A DNA stretch of 64,000 bases. Source: Streptomyces tibetensis. GTDB taxonomy: Bacteria > Actinomycetota > Actinomycetes > Streptomycetales > Streptomycetaceae. Positions 27,572-36,010 of the stretch are shown piece by piece. Every line of letters begins with the position of its first letter. Position 1 is the stretch's first letter. A program made the translations under genes and the position numbers. The notes under the pieces were generated by a model. It was given only the letters and a program-made list of their open reading frames with translations, ran no database searches and was not told the origin of the DNA. Where the stretch lies: NCBI RefSeq assembly GCF_007655005.1, contig NZ_SZVW01000013.1:1-64000 (forward strand). Reading direction: 5' to 3'.

Positions 27572-28192
27572 TTACTCGAACCGTGAGGGGTCGCCCGCGC
27601 CGTGCCGCACGATCTCGGCCTCCCCACCGGAGAAGTCGACGACCGTCGTCGGCTCGGTACCGCAGTCGCCCGAGTCGACCACCCCGTCCAGCACGTGGTC
27701 GAGCAGGTCCTTGATCTCCCAGCCCTGCGTCATCGGCTCCTCCTCGCCGGGCAGCAGCAGGGTGCTGGACAGCAGCGGCTCACCGAGTTCGGCGAGCAGG
27801 GCCTGGGTGACGACGTGGTCGGGGATGCGCACCCCGACCGTCTTCTTCTTGGGGTGCTGCAGCACGCGCGGCACCTCCTTCGTCGCGGGCAGGATGAACG
27901 TGTAGCTGCCGGGCGTCGACGCCTTGATCGCGCGGAACACGTCGTTGTCGATCCGCACGAACTGGCCGAGCTGGGCGAAGTCCTGGCACACGAGGGTGAA
28001 GTGGTGCCGGTCGTCCAGCTTGCGGATCGTGCGGATCCGGTCGATGCCGTCACGGCTGCCGATACGGCAGCCCAGTGCGTAGCAGGAGTCCGTGGGGTAG
28101 GCGACAAGAGCGTCGGCGCGGATGCTGTCGGCGATCTGGCCGATGGTGCGGGCCTGCGGGTTGTCGGGGTGCACGTCGTAGTACTTCGCCAT
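27572..28192 (-). CDS. YciO/Sua5/YrdC-family protein
   Basis: A 206-aa YrdC-like domain protein. The opening of the YrdC fold is seen in GQIADSIRADALVAYPTDSCYALGC, followed by RIRTIRKLDDRHHFTLVCQ and the strand PGSYTFILPATKEVPR. This matches the YciO branch more than the TsaC/Sua5 threonylcarbamoyl-AMP synthases, so a tRNA t6A role is possible but not assured. The ATG at 28192 is followed by a 170-bp gap to the divergent PucR-type gene. Confidence 0.88.
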   Translation of the reverse strand: MAKYYDVHPDNPQARTIGQIADSIRADALVAYPTDSCYALGCRIGSRDGIDRIRTIRKLDDRHHFTLVCQDFAQLGQFVRIDNDVFRAIKASTPGSYTFILPATKEVPRVLQHPKKKTVGVRIPDHVVTQALLAELGEPLLSSTLLLPGEEEPMTQGWEIKDLLDHVLDGVVDSGDCGTEPTTVVDFSGGEAEIVRHGAGDPSRFE

Positions 28193-28362
28193 CCGCCGAG
28201 CTTATGCCGCCGGCGCGGGTCGGCGGCGCAGGAGGGGGCCGGGCCCGGGGACACCGGCCCCCGCCGTCCGACGTCCGGGCCGGGCGGATCGCCCTGCGGA
28301 CGTGAGGTAACGTCCCCGACCGGTGGGCCGGAGGCGGCACGAGGAGCGAGGGGAAGGCCCAG

Positions 28363-29853
28363 GTGGCTGGCCGAGAGGACGGGAACCGGCAGCGTGCGGC
28401 GCAGGCCGGCACGGACCCGGCGTGGGCGGAGGAACTGCTCGAGCATCTGCGTCCGGCCGGGCGCGACGTCCGCAGAGTCGTCGCCTGGCTCGCCGGCACC
28501 GTGGGCGCGACCGTGGCCCTCCAGGACGCCGCCGGGAACCTCATCGCCGGAAACCGGCTCCCGCTGGACGAGGGCCTGGTCGCGGACATCACCGCCGGCC
28601 GGATCGCCTCCGCGGCCTGGGAGAGCCGGGAGCGCCACCTGCGCCTGGTCAGAGTGGAGCACCCGTCCCACGCGTGCGTGCTGGCCGTCTCCCGGCAGGA
28701 CCCCTTCGACCGGCGGTCCTCCGGTGTCGTCACGCACACCGCCCAGGTGATCGAGCTGCTGCTGACGGCGAGCGAGTCCACCGCGGCCGGGCAGCGGCTG
28801 CGCCGGGCCACCTCCGATCTGCGCCTGGCGATCCTGCAGCTGCTGATGGTCGAGGACACCATCGCCGCCCGCCGCGTCGCCGCCGGACTCTGGCCCGGGC
28901 TGCTCGACGCCGAAACGGCGTGCGTGTACGTCGTCGAATCCGCTCCCGACGTGCGCGACCGCGTCGCCGAGGAGTGCCTGGACAGCACCCGGGAGGACGC
29001 CCTGGTCGTGCGCTGCCCGGCCATGGACGGGCATGTGATCGTCGTCGGTCCCAGGGAGACCACGGGCGACGCCCTGCGGTCCCTCGTCGGCCGCCACCCG
29101 GACCTCTTCCTCGGCGGCAGCGTCCGCCAGAGCCTCGCCCAGACCGCCACCGCCTACGGGCAGGCCGTCAGCGCCCTGGCCGTGGCCCACTTCCGGCCCG
29201 ACAAGACGGCCGTCTACGCCGAGCGCACCCACCCCGAACGCCTGATGGACCCGGTGGCGCTGCGCGGCTGGACGTCCCGCGTGCTGCGCCCCCTCGACAC
29301 CCTGCCGCACCACACCCGCGCCGAACTGCTCGCCACCACCCGGCTCGGCCTGGAATTCACCGCCGTCAACGCCGCCAAGGTCCTCGGCGTCAGCCGCAAC
29401 ACCGTCCGCGCCCGCATGGAACGCGTCGAGGCCCTGCTCGGCACCGATTTCGCCGACCTCACGGTCCGGGCCGTCGTCCACCTGGCGCTCAACACCCGGA
29501 TCGGCCTGCCCGACGCACCGTCCGACGGCGCCGGGGAGCCGGATCTGCGGCTCGCCGACCTGCTGTCCGGCCCCGCCGTACGCACCTGGGGGCAGGACCT
29601 GCTGGGGCGGCTCGACGCCGACGCCCGCAATCCGCGCCGGACGCTGCGCACCTGGATCGCCGTCGGCGGCAACGCCGAACGAGCCGCACAGGCCCTGGGT
29701 GTGCACGCCCAGACCGTGCGCGAGCACGTCCGCAGCGCCGAACCCGTCCTGGAACGCCAGCTGCTCGCCGCGGGCACCGACCTGTACGAGGTCGTCCTGG
29801 CGCACCTGACCGTGGGCGACCTCGACCTGCCGGTCCTGCGAAGCCCGGCCTGA
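28363..29853 (+). CDS. PucR/CdaR-type regulator with two C-terminal HTH units
   Basis: A 496-aa cytoplasmic regulator. An N-terminal sensor-like region (about 30-290) is followed by two related modules, each ending in a PucR C-terminal HTH. The first is AKVLGVSRNTVRARMERVEA (about residue 345) and the second AQALGVHAQTVREHVRSAEP (about 445). Most PucR proteins have one such HTH; here the last 130 residues appear duplicated. The GTG at 28363 follows GGGAAGG. Its targets are not evident; it is convergent with the conservon P450s. Confidence 0.8.
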   Translation: MAGREDGNRQRAAQAGTDPAWAEELLEHLRPAGRDVRRVVAWLAGTVGATVALQDAAGNLIAGNRLPLDEGLVADITAGRIASAAWESRERHLRLVRVEHPSHACVLAVSRQDPFDRRSSGVVTHTAQVIELLLTASESTAAGQRLRRATSDLRLAILQLLMVEDTIAARRVAAGLWPGLLDAETACVYVVESAPDVRDRVAEECLDSTREDALVVRCPAMDGHVIVVGPRETTGDALRSLVGRHPDLFLGGSVRQSLAQTATAYGQAVSALAVAHFRPDKTAVYAERTHPERLMDPVALRGWTSRVLRPLDTLPHHTRAELLATTRLGLEFTAVNAAKVLGVSRNTVRARMERVEALLGTDFADLTVRAVVHLALNTRIGLPDAPSDGAGEPDLRLADLLSGPAVRTWGQDLLGRLDADARNPRRTLRTWIAVGGNAERAAQALGVHAQTVREHVRSAEPVLERQLLAAGTDLYEVVLAHLTVGDLDLPVLRSPA

Positions 29854-30083
29854 GCCTGTTTGCCTCCGGGGCAACCGGTTGGCCGGATCCTGGCGGGACG
29901 AAACCGGGCCATCCGGACTCGGCTGTGCACGGGTGAGCCCCGCTGAGCGTGCAGCGGGCATCGACACGGTTCACAAGGCCTCGGACAGGGACGTAAGTTC
30001 AACTCACCGCGGGGGCACGACCGGAACGGGGGACCGGTCGCGCTCCCGCGCGCTGCGCTGTGCGGCGCCACCCTTCCGGGGCG
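29854..30083. other. Intergenic gap between PucR-type gene and cvnF
   Basis: About 230 bp between two convergent genes. No ORF with protein bias and no RNA gene are seen. The GC-rich inverted repeat GGGGCGTCAGCCCC spans the cvnF stop (30078-30091) and could act as a terminator. Confidence 0.35.
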
Positions 30084-31310
30084 TCAGCCCCGCAGCCGCA
30101 CCGGGATCTCCTGCCAGCCGAACGCGATGAACGACGGCACCTGCCGCAGGCCGTCGTCGCCGGCGGCCAGGCGCAGATCCGGGAACCGGTCGAACAGCGC
30201 CGGCAGCGCGGTGAGGGCTTCCAGCCGGGCGAGCGGCGCCCCGATGCAGCGGTGGACGCCGATCCCGAACGCCAGATGGTCGTCGGCGCCCCGCGTGGCG
30301 TCGAAGTGGTCGGCGTCCGGCCCGTAGTGCTCGGGATCGAGCCCCGCGGCGGCGTACGTCGTGATGATGGCGTCACCGGCCGGGATCGTCACATCGCCGA
30401 CCGCGAGGTCGGTGACGGCGAACCGCAGCGGCAGCGACGCGATCGACGGGTGGGCGCGCAGCGTCTCGTCGACGACGGCGTCCCAGCCGATCTCCCCGGA
30501 CCGGACGGCCGCCAGCTGCTCGGGACGACGCAGCAGGGCGACCACCGCGTTGCCGATGAGGTTCACGGTGGTCTCGAAACCGGCGCCGATCACCAGCAGC
30601 AGCGTGTACAGCAGCTCCTCGTCGCTCAGCCGGTCACCGTCCTCGTCCCGGACCCGGATCAGCTCGGACGTCATGTCGTCCCCGGGGTGCGCGGCCCGGT
30701 GGGCTATCAGCGCCGGCAGCACCGTCCCGATCTGCCGCTGCACCGACGCCGCGTGCTCCGGGCTCGGATCGGAGGTGTCCATGATGGCCGCGATGAGCCG
30801 GCCGGTGTCCTCCCGCAACTCGTCGGGAACACCCATGAGTTCGCAGATCATCCGCATCGGCAGCGGATGGGCGAACCCTTCCTTGACGTCCACGACCTCG
30901 CCGTCGTCGGCCTCCAGTAAGTCCAGCAGCCCCGCCGTGATCGCCTCCACCCGGGGCCGCATCGCCTCGGTCCGCCGGTGCGTGAAGCTGGGCGCGACCA
31001 GCTTGCGCAGCCGGGTGTGGTCCGGTCCGTACGTGGAGAGCATGTTCACCACGCCGACCCAGCCCAGGATCCAGGCCCAGGACGGTTTCCCGGCGATCTC
31101 GGGCCACAGCCGCCAGTGCAGCCGCGGGTCCTTGCTGACCCGCGGGTCGAGGATGAGCTCCCTCAGCGTGTCGTAGCGCGTCGGCGCCCACGCCGGGATG
31201 CCGCCGGGCAGTTCCACGGGCACGATCGGGCCGAGGGCGCGCAGCCGGGCGCTCTCGGCGGCGATGTCGGCGCCTAACGGGTCCAGAGCGATGCGGTCGG
31301 TCACGGTCAC
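30084..31310 (-). CDS. cvnF: Cytochrome P450, CYP154-like (CvnF), with two TTA codons
   Basis: A 408-aa P450 with all canonical features: I-helix GAGFETT, K-helix ExxR as ETLR, and the haem loop FGIGVHRCIGAPLARLEA. Pairing with a CYP157-like P450 at the end of a conservon is the arrangement known for CYP154 enzymes in Streptomyces. The GTG at 31310 overlaps the cvnE stop. Leucine codons 12 (31275-31277) and 131 (30918-30920) are TTA, so it should need bldA tRNA while the rest of the operon does not. The natural substrate is unknown; CYP154 members oxidise macrolides or steroids in vitro. Confidence 0.9.
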   Translation of the reverse strand: MTVTDRIALDPLGADIAAESARLRALGPIVPVELPGGIPAWAPTRYDTLRELILDPRVSKDPRLHWRLWPEIAGKPSWAWILGWVGVVNMLSTYGPDHTRLRKLVAPSFTHRRTEAMRPRVEAITAGLLDLLEADDGEVVDVKEGFAHPLPMRMICELMGVPDELREDTGRLIAAIMDTSDPSPEHAASVQRQIGTVLPALIAHRAAHPGDDMTSELIRVRDEDGDRLSDEELLYTLLLVIGAGFETTVNLIGNAVVALLRRPEQLAAVRSGEIGWDAVVDETLRAHPSIASLPLRFAVTDLAVGDVTIPAGDAIITTYAAAGLDPEHYGPDADHFDATRGADDHLAFGIGVHRCIGAPLARLEALTALPALFDRFPDLRLAAGDDGLRQVPSFIAFGWQEIPVRLRG

Positions 31311-32545
31311 GGTCGTCCTCCTGGCTGGTCGGGGGAGCGGGGGCTGAAACGGACGGGCAGGGCGGTCAGCGAGCGGTGGAACGGACCGGGCCGCCACGTC
31401 AGGCGCTCGCGGGGCAGGACGGGTTCGAGGTCGGGCAGCCACTGGGTGAGCCGTTCGATCGCCTCGGTGGCGATGAGCAGGGTGTGCTGCTTGACCGGGC
31501 AGGCGTGCGGGCCCGCCGACCAGGACAGGTGAGAGGCGTCCGACGGGTGGCGCTCCGCGCCGCGCTCCTGCTCGGCGGCCTGGGCGAGCGCGCCGTAGGA
31601 GATCACCACCGGCACCGCGGCCCTGATCCACACGCCGTGCAGGGCGACCGGTGTACGGGCGTAGTGGATCCCGTAGTTGGCGAGCGGCGTCTCGTGGTGC
31701 AGGACCTCCAGCACCGCGTCCGTCACCGGGCGGGCGCCGCTGGTCAGCGTCGAGTAGTAGGCCGGGTTGCCGAGGATCCTGGACAGCGCGTTGGACACCA
31801 GGTTGGCCGTGGGCTCGTGCCCCGCGCCGAGGGTGAGGAACACCTGCCAGGTGACCTCCTCGGGGGTCAGGCCCGCCGGGTGGTCCAGCAGCCAGCTCGG
31901 CAGATCGTCGCCCCGCCGCTCGGTCTTGGCCGCGATCAGCTCCAGCACGTACCCGCCGAACTCGGCTTCGCCCTCGGCCGCCTGGGCGCCGCCCTCGATC
32001 AGTTTGCCCAGGGCGGTGTCCAGCCGGTCGCTCGCGCTGTCGGGCAGCCCGAACAGGCTGTTGAACACCAGCGCCATCAGCGGCCGGGTGAACTCGCCGA
32101 CCAGGTCGGCCTCGCCGCGCGGCCCGATCCGGCTCACCAGCAGGTGCACCGCGCGGTGCACCCGGGCCCGCAGATCGTGCGGCTCCACCAGATCGAAGGC
32201 GTCGATCAGCGAGGTGCGGTAGCGCAGGTGGGCGCCGCCGTCGGCGAACAGGGTGTTGGGGCGCCAGCGCATCATGCCGAGCACCGGCGAGTCGTCGGGA
32301 ACGGTCGCCTCCCACGGCCGGGGATCGTGCGAGAACGTCTCCGTGTCGTGCAGCAGATCAAGCGCCGCCCGCCGGTCGGTGACGACGTACGCCGGGACGC
32401 CGGGCGCGAGTTCCGCCCAGCCGACCGGGCCGTGGGCGCGCAGGGCGGCGTAGTAGGGGTGGGGATCGCGGGCGAAGCCGTCCTCCCAGAGGCGGACGGG
32501 CGCCGCGAGGGAGAAGGTTTGCTCGGCGGGGGAGGGGTGGGTCAC
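31307..32545 (-). CDS. cvnE: Cytochrome P450, CYP157-like (CvnE), lacking the ExxR arginine
   Basis: A 412-aa P450-fold protein. The I-helix reads GAGHEPT. In the K-helix the normally invariant ExxR is E280-V-L-H283, so the arginine is a histidine. The haem-ligand loop is SWSAGPHACPVK, with C349 but without the usual FGxG. Loss of ExxR is the hallmark reported for the CYP157 family. The GTG overlaps the cvnD stop and its own stop overlaps cvnF. It may act as a regulatory or partner P450 rather than an independent oxygenase (inference). Confidence 0.9.
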   Translation of the reverse strand: MTHPSPAEQTFSLAAPVRLWEDGFARDPHPYYAALRAHGPVGWAELAPGVPAYVVTDRRAALDLLHDTETFSHDPRPWEATVPDDSPVLGMMRWRPNTLFADGGAHLRYRTSLIDAFDLVEPHDLRARVHRAVHLLVSRIGPRGEADLVGEFTRPLMALVFNSLFGLPDSASDRLDTALGKLIEGGAQAAEGEAEFGGYVLELIAAKTERRGDDLPSWLLDHPAGLTPEEVTWQVFLTLGAGHEPTANLVSNALSRILGNPAYYSTLTSGARPVTDAVLEVLHHETPLANYGIHYARTPVALHGVWIRAAVPVVISYGALAQAAEQERGAERHPSDASHLSWSAGPHACPVKQHTLLIATEAIERLTQWLPDLEPVLPRERLTWRPGPFHRSLTALPVRFSPRSPDQPGGRP

Positions 32546-33168
32546 CGGGGCTCCGGGGGGTGGTGGTCGATCAGGTGCTGTACCAGCGCGAGCAGGGCGT
32601 CGACCGAGGAGTCCGTCTCCCGCGCGTCGCACGTGACCATGGGAGTCGTGGGCTCCAGGTCCAGGGCGGCGCGCAGCTGCTCGGGCGTGTGGTGGCGGGG
32701 CGCGTCCGGGAAGGTGTTGAGGGCGACCGCGTAGGGCAGCCCCGACTCCTCCACGAGCCCCAGCACGTCGAACGAGGCGTCGATCCGGCGGGCGTCGACC
32801 AGCACGAGCGCGCCGAGCGCCCCGTAGGCGACGTCGTCCCACAGGGCCCGGAAGCGTTCCTGGCCGGGCGTGCCGAACAGGTACAGCACGACGCCGCCCG
32901 GCAGGCTGATCCGGCCGAAGTCGATGGCGACCGTGGTGGTGGACTTGTCCCGGACCCCGGCGAGGTCGTCGACCTGTGCGGACGCCTCCGAGAGCTGCTC
33001 CTCCGTGTGCAGCGGCCGGATCTCGGAGACGGAGCGGATCAGGGTCGTCTTGCCCACCCCGAACGGCCCCGTGACGAGGATCTTCACCAGGTCCTGGGCG
33101 GTGTCGGGCAGGTGGATGCCCGCACCCCCCGGCTCGGCGTCAACGGTGCTTGAGGTCGCGGAGGCCAT
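32542..33168 (-). CDS. cvnD: Conservon GTPase CvnD
   Basis: A 208-aa Ras-like small GTPase of the conservon type. G1 is GPFGVGKTT, G3 is FGTPGQERF, and the G4 position reads NTFPDA instead of NKxD, as usual for this family. In studied conservons CvnD binds GTP and forms a membrane complex with CvnA-C resembling a eukaryotic G-protein-coupled system. It overlaps cvnC by 29 bp and cvnE by 4 bp, so the whole set is one translation-coupled unit. Confidence 0.95.
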   Translation of the reverse strand: MASATSSTVDAEPGGAGIHLPDTAQDLVKILVTGPFGVGKTTLIRSVSEIRPLHTEEQLSEASAQVDDLAGVRDKSTTTVAIDFGRISLPGGVVLYLFGTPGQERFRALWDDVAYGALGALVLVDARRIDASFDVLGLVEESGLPYAVALNTFPDAPRHHTPEQLRAALDLEPTTPMVTCDARETDSSVDALLALVQHLIDHHPPEPR

Positions 33169-33502
33169 CGGCCACTCTCTTCAGCAGGTCGGGGTCGAAG
33201 CGCCGGGCGGGCGGGATCGGCGCACGGGCCAGGACCAGGTCACGGTCGAGGAGGTCGGCGGCCAGTACCAGCACCGCGGAGACCGGCAGCCGCAGCAGGG
33301 CCGCGGCCTCCACCACCGTCAGCGAGCCGTGCTCCAGCTCCTCCAGCAGGGCCGCCTGGGCGGCGGGCAGGTCCGCTGGGGCCTGCTCACCGCTGCCGGT
33401 GAGGACCGACAGCCGCTCCAGATGCGCACGACTGGGCCGCGCCACACCGCCGGTTGACAGGTACGCGGGAACCAGGGGACGGCCGCCTCGGCGGCCGGTC
33501 AT
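33140..33502 (-). CDS. cvnC: Conservon DUF742 protein CvnC
   Basis: A 120-aa DUF742 protein, a winged-helix-like component of conservons (PLVPAYLSTGGVARPS, then ALLEELEHGSLTVVEAAALL and an LxxPVSAVLVLAADLLDRD helix pair). Its role in the CvnA-D complex is structural or as an adaptor. The ATG at 33502 overlaps the cvnB stop (ATGA). Confidence 0.93.
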   Translation of the reverse strand: MTGRRGGRPLVPAYLSTGGVARPSRAHLERLSVLTGSGEQAPADLPAAQAALLEELEHGSLTVVEAAALLRLPVSAVLVLAADLLDRDLVLARAPIPPARRFDPDLLKRVADGLRDLKHR

Positions 33503-33921
33503 GCCGACGTGCCGCCGTCGGCACCTCGGGGCCCGGCGGCCATCGCCTTCTCGCCCAGCCGCGCGACCTGCGAATGCACCCGGTGGGCGAGCAGGTCCAG
33601 CCGCACCTCGGGATCGCCGTACGCGGCGACGCAGGTGCCGTGGTCCGTCGGCACGATCAGCACATAGCCGTGGTCCGACTCGATGACGACCTGCCGGATC
33701 TCCGCCCGGTCGGTGTCGGCGAACGCCGCCGCCGCGGTACGGCAGGCGCCCTGCACGGTGCTGGTGATGGCCGCGACCCGCTCGGCCGACGGCCGCGACA
33801 GCGCGTCGGTATAGCCGGTGACGAGTCCGTCCCGGGTGAGCAGGGCGGCGGCCACGACGTGCGGCACCTCCAGGACCGGTTCGAGCACCCATGCCGTGTC
33901 CCCCGCTGCGCGGCTGGTCAT
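33499..33921 (-). CDS. cvnB: Conservon roadblock/LC7 protein CvnB
   Basis: A 140-aa roadblock/LC7-domain protein (VVAAALLTRDGLVTGYTDAL, CRTAAAAFADTDRAEIRQVV, GYVLIVPTDHGTCVAAYGDP). In other bacteria roadblock proteins act as GTPase-activating partners of small GTPases, here CvnD. Start and stop both overlap neighbours by 4 bp. Confidence 0.94.
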   Translation of the reverse strand: MTSRAAGDTAWVLEPVLEVPHVVAAALLTRDGLVTGYTDALSRPSAERVAAITSTVQGACRTAAAAFADTDRAEIRQVVIESDHGYVLIVPTDHGTCVAAYGDPEVRLDLLAHRVHSQVARLGEKAMAAGPRGADGGTSA

Positions 33922-35519
33922 CGAGCCGTTCCCCCTTCGTTTTCGCTGCTGTCGGTGTCCTCGGATGCCGTGTCGGCCGTGGTCGCGGCCGGGGCACCCT
34001 CACATACGGCTGGAACTGCGCCTGTGTTCGACCGCGCGGCGGTACGCGCTGCCGCGGTGCCGGACTGGAGGGCGCCGAGGGCGGCGGCGGACTCCTCGGG
34101 ACGGCGGGAACGGGGAGATGCCGCGGGTTCGGCCGCGGCGGGGCCGCCCGAGGTCGTGGCGCGACCCCGGCGACGCCGCTGGGGGAGGCCGCCGCTTTCC
34201 CGCGGGCCGTGGTGGCCGGGGACCGGGGCGTCGTCGCCGCCCAGGTGCTCCGTGCCGTAGCCGTGATCGTCGCCTGCGTCGCCTGCGTTGCCGGTGCCTG
34301 CGTCGCCCGTGTCTGTGTCTGTGCCTGCGCCGGTGGGGAGCGGTTGGGCCTGCCCGCCGGGGCGGAGCGTGTGGTGCGGGCCGGAGGGGGCCGGGACCGC
34401 ACCGTGGGACGCGCCGGAACCGCTCTCCGGTTCCCGCACGGCCTCCCGCCGGGTCGAACGGGGCGCACTGGCCGCCGGGGGCTGCTCCTGCGGGTCGATG
34501 CGTGTCAGCAGATGGCTGTCGACCCGCAGCACCGCCCGCACCCCGCCGTACGGCGACGGGGAGGACAGGTCCACGCTCAGATCGAACTGCCGGGTCAGCT
34601 GGCCGACGGCCGCGAGCCCCATGCGCGGCGGATCCCCGAGCTCGGTCAGCAGGATCGGATCCGAACCGGCGACCATCCGCTGGGCCCGGGCCCGCTCGTC
34701 CTGCGTCATGCCCAGACCGGCGTCGTCCACGGTGACGCAGACCCCGTGGTGGACCGCCTCGAGATTGACCACCACGTCCGTGTCGGGCGCGGAATGCCGC
34801 AGCGCGTTGTCGAGGAGCTCGGCGACGATGATGGCGACCGGCTCGACGGCGTGGGACACCAGGGCCGTTCCGGCCGCGAGGTGGTTGTTGATCCGGACGC
34901 GGCGGTACCCCGCGAGCCGGGCCTGACCGCCCGTCACCGCGTCCACGAGATGGGACTCCTCGCGGGCGAGTCCCACCCACGCCCCGCACACCACCGCGGC
35001 GATCTGCGCGCGCCGCAGCGACTGCTCGTTCTCGTGGTCCAGTTCGAACAGGGTCTGCGTCAGCTCGGGGTCGTCGTAGCGCTGTTGCAGTCCCCGCAGA
35101 GCGTCCTGCAGCCGGTACAGAGCCGCCTGGATCTCCCGGGTGGCCCCCCGCATCCCGGCCTGTGCCGCCGCGTCGATCCGGGTGCGCTGCGCGGCCAGTT
35201 CGGCGTGCAGCCCCTTGAGCACCTGCTCCAGGGCGCTCCCCAGGGGCGAGCCGGCCAGCTGCGGGTTCAGTGGCCCGGGCTCGCTGACGTGGGAGTGTGC
35301 GGCCTGCCGGGCCGCGGCGGGCACCCGTCGTGCCGCCAGATGCTCGACCTCGGAGGTGAACGCCCGTGTCGTGCCGTCGAGTTGGGCCCGCAGCGCGGCC
35401 GTCTTCGCACGTTGCGCGGCCAGGTGCCGCCGTGAGCGCAGCAGCCCGCCGCCGAGGGCGAACGCGGACAGTGTGCCGAGAGCGAGGGCGCCGACGGCCA
35501 GGTCCGGTACTTCGATCAT
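33918..35519 (-). CDS. cvnA: Conservon sensor kinase CvnA
   Basis: A 533-aa sensor-kinase-like protein. One N-terminal membrane segment (VGALALGTLSAFALGGGLL) is followed by a long helical region with a possible phospho-acceptor in FELDHENEQSLRRAQ. The HATPase domain (about 220-345) has N-box ELLDNALRHS, G1 DDAGLGM and G2 GLAAVGQL. The last 180 residues are disordered, rich in G, T, P, R and A, as usual for CvnA. The ATG at 35519 is the first gene of the six-gene conservon; its promoter must be in the gap to 36010. Confidence 0.94.
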   Translation of the reverse strand: MIEVPDLAVGALALGTLSAFALGGGLLRSRRHLAAQRAKTAALRAQLDGTTRAFTSEVEHLAARRVPAAARQAAHSHVSEPGPLNPQLAGSPLGSALEQVLKGLHAELAAQRTRIDAAAQAGMRGATREIQAALYRLQDALRGLQQRYDDPELTQTLFELDHENEQSLRRAQIAAVVCGAWVGLAREESHLVDAVTGGQARLAGYRRVRINNHLAAGTALVSHAVEPVAIIVAELLDNALRHSAPDTDVVVNLEAVHHGVCVTVDDAGLGMTQDERARAQRMVAGSDPILLTELGDPPRMGLAAVGQLTRQFDLSVDLSSPSPYGGVRAVLRVDSHLLTRIDPQEQPPAASAPRSTRREAVREPESGSGASHGAVPAPSGPHHTLRPGGQAQPLPTGAGTDTDTGDAGTGNAGDAGDDHGYGTEHLGGDDAPVPGHHGPRESGGLPQRRRRGRATTSGGPAAAEPAASPRSRRPEESAAALGALQSGTAAARTAARSNTGAVPAVCEGAPAATTADTASEDTDSSENEGGTAR

Positions 35520-36010
35520 CGAGTCGATTCCAGGAGGGAGTCGGGCAGGGCTGGGTCCGAGGTGCTCAGGCGAGCCACCCGCAGCACAGTACACACCGTC
35601 ATCGACCGGTCTCGCACGGTGGAGCGCCACTTAGTTCCGAAAGTGATCGCTTTCTGTGGGCTTCCGGAGTGACTGCCTGAAGTTTCGTGCGGGGGTGGGG
35701 AGTTGATGGTGTGTGCGGGTCTGCCCCTCCGATCCGGCCGCCACGCGGCCGCCGTAGCGGGCCGCGGCCATCGGACCCCGACCGGCCCGACGTTCGGGGC
35801 GCCGCCGTAGGCATGAACTCACAACCGCCCCACAACTCCGATGTGCTCAACAAGTGGTCACTGCCGTCACCGTCATTTGAATTGACGTCAGTATCGACGG
35901 TTGCAGAACTGTGAAATTTCTTGCTGTATTGGATCTTTTGCCACTGGGAGAATTCCCCTTCGGTTGCCTCGTTCGAGGAGCCTCAGTGCAACGGAACAGC
36001 AGGGGGAAAC
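35520..36010. promoter_or_regulatory. Divergent 490-bp control region between cvnA and the kinase gene
   Basis: This gap separates the leftward conservon from the rightward Ser/Thr kinase and is visibly poorer in GC than its surroundings, mainly at 35630-35690 and 35870-35960. It contains TTGACG at 35882-35887, overlapping the perfect octamer palindrome TGACGTCA (35883-35890). Further on come TTGCAG and several AT stretches that could serve as promoter elements of the kinase. I see no convincing small gene. Confidence 0.45.
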
